A stretch of DNA of 64,000 nt, taken from positions 112,279 to 176,278 of the forward strand of contig KB307016.1 in assembly GCA_000328365.1 (NCBI GenBank). The letters are read 5' to 3'. The notes under the pieces were generated by a model. That model had not been told where the DNA came from. It ran no database searches and saw only the letters and a list, made by a program, of their open reading frames with translations. Position numbers and translations under genes: made by a program. Each line of letters begins with the position of its first letter. The stretch's first letter is position 1. Origin of the DNA: Capitella teleta (lineage: Eukaryota; Annelida; Polychaeta; Capitellidae). Positions 49,729-59,828 of this stretch are shown here, in pieces.

Positions 49729-49775
49729 ATTGGGTTTTACTGCTCCACCCAAACCATTCGGATGAGGGCCCGTCA
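49729..49775 (+). repeat. 47-bp conserved dispersed repeat, copy C
   Basis: More diverged than copies A and B (TTTTACTGCTCCACCCAAAC). It directly abuts the LINE-tail-like repeat and precedes the promoter-like words at 49792. Confidence 0.65.
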
Positions 49776-49791
49776 CAGTTCTCGCTTGCGT

Positions 49792-49828
49792 CCATAACGC
49801 ACCCCAAAAATCGTCTGCAAAACGGAAG
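49792..49828 (+). promoter_or_regulatory. CCATAACGCACCCC plus ETS-like word
   Basis: A motif copy at 49792-49805 is followed about 20 bases on by ACGGAAGTGATGGC. This is the same pairing of motif and ETS word as in the CUB-gene promoter. The ATG of the SAP-like ORF is 125 bases downstream. Confidence 0.45.
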
Positions 49829-49952
49829 TGATGGCAACTTTTTCATCCTTCGGTGGAGAGCGTGCCTCGTATCGTGTCGATCGTTGCATTTACCCGTGTT
49901 TATTTTTATTGTGTGATAATTGTAATATTAAGCTATTAAATCGCTTGAGATC

Positions 49953-50258
49953 ATGGATTTCGCGAAGTGGACACGTCCAAAACTCATCAGCTTTCTAAAG
50001 CAAAGAGATTTTGAGGCCTCCGTCTTGAAGAAGCATATATATGTATATTGTAGTCAGGTTGGTAATTACACATCAAACAGATATGTACTTGGCTTAGCGG
50101 CTCGGCGGTATTCGAGACACACGTGTTCAATATATACCAACCTCGTATATATATGTAATACTAAGCAACACAATTACAGTACTACTAGTCAGTTATCTAT
50201 AATCGTACACCCTAATAGTGACTATATAGTAGTTAGAAAGTCACACGGAAATACCTAA
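49953..50258 (+). CDS. small ORF with SAP-like N-terminus
   Basis: It opens with MDFAKWTRPKLISFLKQRDF, the helix-turn pattern of a SAP domain (a DNA-binding motif of two helices). From about residue 30 the sequence (YVYCSQVGNYTS...) has no family look, so the true first exon probably ends there. Splice donors near 50058 (cag|gttggt) and 50063 (ttg|gtaatt) are candidates. A LINE lies directly downstream, and no later exon was found in the window. It may be a broken host gene or the first exon of a transposon gene. Confidence 0.4.
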   Translation: MDFAKWTRPKLISFLKQRDFEASVLKKHIYVYCSQVGNYTSNRYVLGLAARRYSRHTCSIYTNLVYICNTKQHNYSTTSQLSIIVHPNSDYIVVRKSHGNT

Positions 50259-50282
50259 TATGTAATTATATATATATAGGGT

Positions 50283-51256
50283 GTGCTTATGTTTCTAATT
50301 TTGAAACCTGATATCAAAAGTGCTTCCATTTTCATAACACGTCCACTTGCCCACATAATCAACAGAATATTCGAATCCCATTACATTCCAGATGAACTCA
50401 AATTCGCAATTGTCATTCCTGTACACAAAAGTGGAGATTCCACTAATTTCCAGAATTACAGGCCTATCTCAGTTCTCCCGGTTTTCTCTAAAGTTTTCGA
50501 ACGAATCATGCATGCTCGCTTGTACAATTTCTTCGATGCTTACTTAGTCCTTTGTGGCTTCAGGTCATGATACAGTACCGAAATTGCGCCCTTCACTACA
50601 ATCGACCAGATCACTGCTTCCCTCGACACAAACGAAAACGTCATTGGCCTTTTCTTGAACTTAAGAAAGGTGTTCGATACTGTCGACTATGAAATCCTTC
50701 TACAAAAATTGTCTGTCTACGGATTTCATGGCAACGCCCTTTTTTTATGCAGAAACTTGAGTGGCCGCTCTCAGTCAGTCTCCTAAAACGGGATGAGATC
50801 GAATGTTCTACCGGTCGCTTGTGGAGTCCCCCAGGGGAGTATACTCGAGCTCCTTCTCTTTTTGATTTACATCAACGACATGAAAAACACTCACTTCATG
50901 CCGCCCCATCTTATACGCAGATGACACGAATATATTTCTCTCAGGCAAAGACCATAACATGATGACAAACATATTTAATAACAAACTCATGCACTTAAAC
51001 CAGTGGTTCACAGCAAATCGCCTTTCATTGAACATTTCTAAAACACACGTCATGATGTGTTCCATGAACCGACAAATCTCTTCTCACACACTAGACTTGC
51101 GTATATCCACAACACGCCAATTGACACCACGACTCAGAGCCAATTTTTTGGGGAATCCACATTGATAATAAACGTACCTGGTCAACACATATATCGTACA
51201 TCTGCAACAAAGTTTCCAAATTTTGACCGAAATAAATTTGATTTGATTTGATTTGA
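50283..51256 (+). pseudogene. 5'-truncated LINE with reverse transcriptase
   Basis: Reverse-transcriptase blocks follow in order: FAIVIPVHKSGDSTNFQNYR, PISVLPVFSKVFERIM, LCGFRS, FDTVDYEILLQKLSVYGFHG, CGVPQGSILELLLFLIYIND, the ADDTNIF active site, then LNQWFTANRLSLNISKTHVM. The frame changes several times and a stop follows GFRS, so it is dead. The 3' end is AATAAA plus four ATTTG units (to 51256), a short-repeat tail typical of CR1/L2-type LINEs. The 5' portion including the endonuclease is absent. Confidence 0.85.
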
Positions 51257-53729
51257 ATCACCCGGAAGCAGCCCATTGAGATTTCCGACAAATGTTCTGC
51301 TATCTAGACCTCCTGTACTTGGCATATGAAAAGTCAATTCACAGTAAACACTAAACACGGGTGTCTTTTTCTCTCGTGTTCTCCCATGAATTTTGCCCTA
51401 GATTTCTTCAACGTTGTGCACTGAAAGGGCGCAGACTTGAGTTTTGTTCGTTTTCTGATTAAATTTTCCTTCCATTTTTGTCTCACTAACCCAGGCACGA
51501 AACTCCTCGCTTTAATGGGAGTTTTAATTTGCCTGAACGACGCACTAAAGAATCAAAGATGCTCCATTTAGAATATATTGACGGTTTTGCCGAAGACGTG
51601 TGTATATACATGTGCTAGTAATGAAAATTACTTACCAGCTCTAATTCACGCGCACCGACTTCTATTTTTATTTTCTCGGCGTTCCTCTCTTCAAACTTTT
51701 CATAAACTTAGTTCAAACATCGTGTATTTACTCAAGTAAATTTATATTTAAAGTTACGAATACCAAAGCACCGACTCCTTCATTATTGGAGATTTCGTCT
51801 TACGCGCGACAATACTGCATGCACATGTTTATACGTGTGCGACGTGCTAGAATTACGTCTGCGAGATAATAGCGAATACTTAACCAATCAAAGAGCAATA
51901 GAGATTTGGGTCTGTAATATATTATTATAATAGTATTAATATTATAATACTCACTATGTTGTGATTGATTAATCGCTTCATCATTCATGTGTGTCACCTT
52001 TTCCTCGAATCGCCGTAAGAGTGGATACCGGTATTTATATTTGTTTTCAGAACCCCCAAGTCTGATTTATGAGATACTGGAGATACCGAGACAGCCAATG
52101 AAGCTAGAGCTTCATCTTCCTCCTAAACGTTGCGGAGGAGCAGTTTGGTTTTGTGAAAGGCAACAACAGACGCTATATCGATGGCCAACACAGCATGATC
52201 AGCATGACTCACGAGAGAAAATCTATCAAATCCTTTCGTTGAGGCACAATCTGACAAGAAAGCCAACCGACCACTGATAATCCTGATAATGTCTCTTGCC
52301 AGATCAATGTGTTGGGTAAAACAGACGCAGAGTCCAAACGAAATCCACAATAATATTGCCACAAAGTCCACAAGGGACTGAGACCAGTGGGCCAGTGATC
52401 GAATACCCGATATAGCTGTTGGAGCGTGAGTCGCGGTCCTCGTCCTTAATCCCCACTTGCAGAGCGAGCAGCAGGTTGACTCATCACTGAATACCGTTAC
52501 CGTATACGTACTTACCATAGTAACAGTCAGCATTCAGTTTAAACACCCAGCCATCCGGTCTGAAAGAAGCCCACTAAGTATACAGAGGGAGTAAGCCTTG
52601 GTTACAGTTTCAAACTGATTTTGTCGAAGCAGAATCGCTTTAGTTAATAATCGATCGATAATTCGACCACCTATTCCCGGATCGTGATTCGATCATTGGC
52701 TCTCATAGCAATGTGGTGCTGGCCTTAATGGGCACCTCGAAGGGGTCTACTGGTTCCCTGGTCATATATTAATAATGACACAAGCACACACTGCATGATG
52801 AAAGGTGCTATTTATAGTAATATTTATTCAATTGGTCGTATTCAGCAATTACTGTGAATTCATTTTCATTCGCCTCGTCTTATGAGCCATCTTGGGAATT
52901 CCGAGTGACGTCATGTGAAATCGAGTGAAATTAATGTACCAAGTGGGTTTTTATCGGTGTGTGCCGGTGCTTCGATCTTTTCAGTAGCGCTGGAGACCAG
53001 TGAACACAAAGGCTGCTTACGACAGGTTTAGGCCTGTTCGCAAAAGCAAACTGTTACATTGTGATTTGTGTCGTCAAATAAATTATTAGACTTCCAACCG
53101 AAATATCAATCTCGTTACTAGAGTTTATTATTATGTAATTACAATAAATTGATTGCATAACTTTTAAAATAAGCTGAATAGCTAATGGACCGTACTCCGC
53201 TCCGTGGCATGCAATTGCATATAATTAAACGTAAACATAATTAATCGCATTATTGTAACCAAATAGAGTCTGAAAGTGGATTTGACCGATCAGGAGCGTC
53301 GACGGATAAGGTCAACACAACACACTCACGTGTCACAGCAGAGGTACTCAATAGCATGGATTGATCGCTCACGTTGGTATGTTGCCAAAGTTCGTTATGA
53401 TAGCGACGAGATTCAAAGCGACAAAATACTTCCGGTTATCAATAATCGCGGCTTGAAGCATGGGTCGAGATCAACAGCGACAACAAATTGCCTGATGTAT
53501 TAAAACAAAGTGGGAATTATCAGTGCCATGAATCTAAAACTTTTAGATAAAGTAATTAACGGCTACCCCGAGTCATTCAACTCTTGGATTAAGATTTGGT
53601 TGCACTGTAGTGAGACGAGCTCTTAGTGTGGGATGAAGGGATGACCTCTTACGAGTCCTAAAGCGAGCTTACGAGCCATTAGGCGAGAGAATAAAATATC
53701 CTGGTGTATGAATAGAGGTAAGTTGAAAC
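51257..53729. other. intergenic with decayed repeats
   Basis: A LINE-like patch lies at 52120-52260, and a block at 52970-53006 is shared with 2774-2812. A short open stretch at 53276-53503 (DRSRWYVAKVRYDSDE) resembles nothing I know and may be the edge of the next element. Confidence 0.5.
52120..52260 (+). pseudogene. RTE-like reverse transcriptase fragment
   Basis: The frame reads AEEQFGFVKGNN, close to the EEQFGFRKGRST block of RTE-type LINE polymerases, and then runs into a stop. Only this block is recognisable. Confidence 0.4.
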
Positions 53730-55095
53730 CATGGTGGATCAGTTTACCATGAAGAATCTCCGCGATTTTTACTGGATGAAGATGTCCCTGCTGACATCAA
53801 TGCTCCTATCATGTAGTCGACCCAGGCAGTACAACAATCAACTCTTACAAAAGTAACCAAAACCATCAAAAGCAAGTGTAATGAATGGGAAGACTGGTTG
53901 ATGGGATATACCCCTCCAAAGCCTGCGGCTGTAGATACTGCCTTTGGGTTTTTTATGAACAATATTATGAGGCTGTACAAGAAAAACAAAAACAAAAACA
54001 AACAAACAACATTTGAAGTGAAAGAAAGTGGGTCTGCTCTCTGTCAATTTACAACACAGTATATCGTTGAAGGTAAGACTGGGTATGATGCAGCATCATT
54101 TCTAATTGATGTAAAAAAGCTATAACTAATATTCTCGTGAATACCCGCAAAACAAATGTAATGTTAATTCTTAAATGCAATATGGAAAAGTGAGCATTGT
54201 TCCTGAAACAGAAACAATTGTTGAACCCGCTGCTTTTTACTCTAGTGTTGAGGTTAACCAAAGGAAATTGATGAAGATGAACTATATAGCACGGTGGTGG
54301 AACGAGTCATGGAATCGATGGCAGCATTTCAGATGCGGGGTAGCAACTGGACATTTAAATCAGTCGATACCCCCGAAATACATACAGTTGTGTATGCACC
54401 GTTAAGGGGAAGTTCATAATCCCTCTCCCCAGAGTACTGACGAAGAAGAAAGTATCATTAAGTCGAAGAATGAGGACCACGAATGTTTCAAATGGTGCTT
54501 AACTAGGGCACTAAATCCTGTAGAACGTCATGCTGGACGTATTACAGAGGATCTAAGACTGCAAGCAGAGGAACTTAACATGACAGGTATTTAGTACCCA
54601 GTCACTTTGAAGGCAATCGATAGAGTTGAGAAGCAAAATCCATCCATTTCTATCAATGTGTTTGAGTATGAGTCGTCTGTGTACCCTTTGAGGATGCCAA
54701 GTATGATTGTAAACCTGTGGTGAATCTCGCTATTTTTTATGGCAAACAACAGCCTTAGAATATGAGCAAGCTGTTGTCTGCGCAGACATCTGGAAGCAAA
54801 TTTTTGTATGAGATACTTTAACCCATTCCACTCTCATGAGTCACTAAACTAACACACGGAATACTGTGGTTCACACGAGGTTGTCAAGATTGTGATGCCA
54901 AAAAAAGTTGGCATTTTACTTTAACCACACTAATAGATCAATTAGGGTGCCCTACATTGTATAGTCCGATACTTGTGGGCCAAACTCAGAACAAAGTTAC
55001 ACTAAGCAATACCAGAAGCACACACCATCAAGCTTTTGTTACTACATCACATGCTTTGTCTATGATGTTTACACTAAAGACCCGGTTACCTACAC

Positions 55096-55130
<35 letters not shown>

Positions 55131-58100
55131 GGTGATGAGGATGTAGCACAAAAATTTGTAGAAATGCTAGAAGCAGATGTAAAGGCTATCAGCAACATTA
55201 CACCAAAGTCAAAGTCAAAAGAAGATTATTGGCACCAAAAAATTAATAAGTAGATACAAATTTGATAATTTCTACTGATAATTAAATATAAATTGGCCAA
55301 TAAGGGCAGACCCCAGATGAAGTATGGGCCCCATGTATATACTATTACAGTTGTAAATCACTTAATGTGTTTATAAATAAGAATGCCAAATAAATCAAAT
55401 TATAATATAGAAAAGAAGAATGAATGATAAAAAAAAAATTAAAATTAAAAAAAAAAACAGAAAGAGATGGGAGGAGAAGGAAGAGAGAAAGAGAGTTGGG
55501 AGGAAGGAGAGGAGAAAAAATAGATGAACTTTGGTGAGAAGAGAAGGAACGAACAGATTTCGAAAGAGCGACAACGTGTTGGTTTTACCAAGGTGAGTTC
55601 AGTGACATCAGGGACAAAAAGGATGAAGCGTATGGAAATGTTAGAGACCACTGTAATTATACTGGTAAATATAGAAGTGCAGCCCGCAATCAAGGCAACC
55701 TCAAGCACAGGAAGCCACAGCTTATCCCGTAGAATTTCATAATCTGAGTGGCTATAACAGCCATCTATTCATCAAGAATCTCGGCGCAAGTGAGGGAAAC
55801 ATCTACTGCATCCCTACCAATGATGAACAATACATTAGCTTTACCAAACAAATTGTGATTGGCTCCTACACTGACAAGAAGAGAGATGAGAAGAACGTTA
55901 ATCATCAACTTAGATTCATCAACAGATTATGGCTTCTAGTTTTAATAAACTGTCCAGCAATCTAGATAAAAGTTGTTTTACAAACACTTCCAAGTTCTAT
56001 GATAGAAACCAGTTTGATCTTCTTCTGAGAAAGGGTGTGTACCCGTATGAGTATATGGATTCACACAAGAGGTTGGATGAGGTACAATTACCACCAAAAG
56101 AGTAATTTTACTCAAGACTAGTGGAGAAGGGATTAACGAGGATGACTACAAACATGCACAGAGGGTGTGGAAAGAATTTGGTATGAAGACCCTTAGAGAT
56201 TATCATGACATGTATAACCGGTCTGATGTTTTACTCTTAGCTGACGTCTTTGAAAACTTTAGAGATGTGTGTAGTAAGAACTATGGTTTAGATCCAGCAT
56301 GGTATTACACAGCACTTGGGCAGGCCTGGGACACTGCTTTGAAGATTACTGGGGTGAACCTGGAGTTGATATATGGCATAGACATGTTGTTCATGATTAA
56401 GAAAGGCATCCGAGATGGTGTCTCCATGATCAGGAATAGGTATGAGAAAGCGAGCAACCCTTACATGAGTGAAAATTTCAGCAAAAATGAAGCAACACCA
56501 TACATCCCATACCTAGATGCGAATAATCTTTATGGTTATGCAATATGTAAACCTCTTCCAACACACGGGTTCATATAGATGATAGCAGATGAGTTGGACT
56601 TTTGGGAGCATTCTCCAGGCATCTTGGAAGTTGATCTAGAGTATTCAAAGGACCTACATAACTTACACAATGACCACCCATTAGCTCCAAAAGGTCTCAG
56701 AGTAAACAAGGTGGATAAACTAGTACCCAATCTCATTGATAAAACAAAGTATGTAATTCACTATGAAAATCTCAAGTTGTGTGAGAGTTTAGGATTAAAA
56801 ATTACAAAGATTCATAAAGGTATCAAGTTTGAGGAAAGTGCATGGCTAAAACAGTACATTGACTTAAACACCAATCTTAGGGCGAAGGCACACAATGAGT
56901 TTGAAAAAGATTTCATCAAGCTTATGAACAACTCAATATTTGGCAAAACTATGGAGAACATCAAGAAAAGAGTCGATATTAGGCTGGTTAACAATGAAAT
57001 AGCAACAAAGAAGCTAGCTGCAAAACCTAACTACAAACATTGTAACATATTTTATGAGAATCTAGTAGCCATACAAATACAAAAGACTAAGCTGGTCTTC
57101 AATCAGCCAGTGTACCTAGCGATGTGTATCCTTGATCTAAGCAAGACATTAATGTATGATTTCCACTAAAACCACACCAAGCAAAAGTATGGAGAAAAAG
57201 CTAAATTGCTCTTCACCGATACAGACAGCCTGGCATATGAGATTCATAAATGATTTCTATAAAGACATATCAGGCGATGTTGCTAACAAACTCGACACGA
57301 GCAACTTCCCTAAGATTGAAGGTCACTTCGTTCCATATCCGAGTGGGATTAAGACTGGGCAGAATAAGAAAGTAGTTGGTACGTTTAAGGATGAGGCTGG
57401 TGGAGAGATAATCGAAAAGTTTGTGGATCTTCGTGCAAAACTGTACAGTTATAAGATGTTACAAGGGAAGGAAGAGAAGAAGTGCAAGGAAGTGAAGAAA
57501 CCAGTTGTTCAGGCGAGTATTCGCTTTGAGGATTACAAGACATGCTTGTTTGTGGGTTATGTCACCTTATGGTTATGTCATCAGAAGCCGGGTTCATGAG
57601 GTTTACACGGAGGAAATTAACAAAATCGCATTCAGTGCTAATGATGACAAGAGAGTAATCTTGGAAGACGGAATCCATACATTAGCCCATATGGTCATTG
57701 GCGGGCAATGCAGCCATGCGACCCTTAAATAAAAATAAGCTGATAAAAAAATTAACATTGCAGTTGGGAAGATTGTGCTGGAAAATAAACCCTTGAATAA
57801 CATCGAGTTAATAGACGCTGCATGGAGACTAAAGATTCCTATTTTCCGTGGGGTTTACCTCCCACGAGATCAAAGACAAAGGAATGCGGTATTTTAAATT
57901 TAGATTGTAGTGATGGTCTGGAGACACACTCGGTGGCTTGGTACAAATGTGGAGACGGCAAGTATTATTTTGACAGCTACGGCCTCCAGCCTTCGAATGA
58001 AATGATCAAGTATTTGAAGAGTAACATCCTGCTTAACACTGAACAAGTGCCGTAATCGGGCCAAGTTTTCCTGGGGTCATTTATGCTGTATTTATTTAAA

Positions 58101-59040
58101 GAGATGGGCAAAGGTGTTGGCCTGTAAACCATTGTAGATAATTTATATTAATAAAACAGTATGTTGATAAATTTGGAAGGTCGGTTGAATGCCACCTATA
58201 CATGGACTGGTCTGATGACGTCTCTTACTTACCTACACAAAACTTTTCTGAGGAGAAGTGGTACAAATACTGTTACTGGGTCTATAAACATGACTGGTTA
58301 AACACTTAAAAATGTTAGTAACCCAGTCAATGACCACAATGCCACTGTTGCAATGACAAGGTAAGCAAGAGTGGTGACCATGACACAAGGACTGGTGTAC
58401 TTAATATGGATGGAAACATGGTCACATCTAGTCTACATGGTAAGAGATGCTGCGGATACGCTTATAAAGAAGGAAGGTGATGCCATGGAAGGGAACTTGG
58501 GTATGGGTGGGAATAAGTTAACAAACGTGGTCGACCCAGTTGACCCACAGGATGTTACCACTAAAAGTTATGTTGACGCTAGGAAACCTGTTATCACAGG
58601 TTGGGCTGAAAGAAATGGAACAACGACTTCTCGTTTAGCAGAGTGGTCTTTTGGTGATGGAAGTAGTGGACATGTTCATAGAATTTTGAGGTGTACAATG
58701 CCCGTCTCTGGAAGAGTCATAAGGGGTAGTCTGGCTGTGATAACAGATATTGGTTGAGACCCCGCTTTGGAAGTGAAAGTAAATCTCATGGTAAACGGGT
58801 TGAAAAAGGAAATCATGTGATAACAAAGCAATGTCGAGCAAATCCTTATCATCAAAGGGATGACACCACCAATTTCACGACTCCGTTAGAATTGAGAGCA
58901 ACTGACATGGTAAATTTTATGTTACCCATAGCGATAGCGGTCGTGCCTAGTTGCCCAACAACCTATCTACCTTATGAGTCAGCGTATTTAAATATGTGTG
59001 TATCAAACTCTGCACTAATTGACCCGCATTGACTACTCCA
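53730..59040 (+). mobile_element. Polinton/Maverick-like element, broken fossil
   Basis: The parts lie in one order on the plus strand. A leading region is at about 53730-54600. Portions of a protein-primed DNA polymerase B follow (exonuclease-like at about 55640-55960, polymerase at about 56165-57600, with YIPYLDANNLYGYAI as the diagnostic block). An adenain-like cysteine protease lies at about 57820-58055, and a fibre-like segment at about 58370-58760 has GNLGMGGNKLTNVVDPVDPQ. This content is that of Polintons and related adinto-like viruses. I see no capsid genes, integrase or terminal inverted repeats, so the ends are approximate. It is interrupted about ten or more times and hosts a LINE-tail repeat, so it is old. 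Confidence 0.8.
55205..55400 (+). repeat. LINE-tail-like repeat inside the Polinton-like fossil
   Basis: The inverted partner of 49505-49728. It starts with repeated AAAGTC and ends AATAAATCAAAT. A 28-base A tract lies just upstream at about 55101-55128. Confidence 0.75.
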
Positions 59041-59828
59041 GTTTATAACAGTATCAAATGAATTAAAGGATCAATTAAAGCGTACTAACTTACACTTACA
59101 GGTCGTCTTCTGATTTTCAGGCTTAAATAGCCTCTTAATTACAATCAGCTCTTGTTATTTTTTTATTTTGATGCTTTTTATGGTGGTCGGAATGGATTGT
59201 GGTCGGGGTGATTCTTGAGATGATGGTCAAGTCTTTTTTTTGTGATGTGGATGTGACGATTTCTGAAGGCAGTCAGTTTCAGAGTTGGGCTATCCTGATT
59301 TTAAAGCCTTTTTTTTTTTTTTCTGAGTTCCGTTCTTGCTGGCTGGTGGTAAAATTTTAGTGGGTGTTCTCTTGAATTCTTGAATTTAAGTCCTGCTATT
59401 GAATTATAATTTTTTTTTTTTGAGTTATTTGGGTGTCGTAATATTTTGTGGCAAGTTTGTACAGAGGCGTTATCGAAATACATTCTATTCTATAACGTCT
59501 CTGGTTTGTAGGTTTCTATTAGGTCTCCTCTGGTTCTTCTGTACTGTAGGGTACGAATATACAATCAGGGAAAATTTTCTTTTCGCGCAGAAAAAATTGT
59601 TGTGTTAGAACTCTTCTGCTCTGCTGCTTCAGCTGAAAAACATCTGCAGGCCAGCTGAATTTAAAACGCCCGCTCACACTGCGCTATCGCATATAAAATC
59701 GCATTGAGTCTCGAGGTTTCCAGTCACGCGCAGCTTCAACCGCCGAATTTGAAAATCCACAAACAGCGAAATATGAAGTGATCGCTTTGAGAATTGGAAA
59801 TATCTTTTAATTGCAGACAGTGATCGTA
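59041..59828 (+). promoter_or_regulatory. anillin upstream region
   Basis: No gene, and T-rich to about 59420. The proximal part holds ATATAAAA (59691-59698) and CCGCCGAATTTGAAA, whose TTTGAA (59748-59753) matches the CHR word of G2/M genes. Anillin is a known G2/M gene in animals, so this fits, but it is a word match only. Confidence 0.4.
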
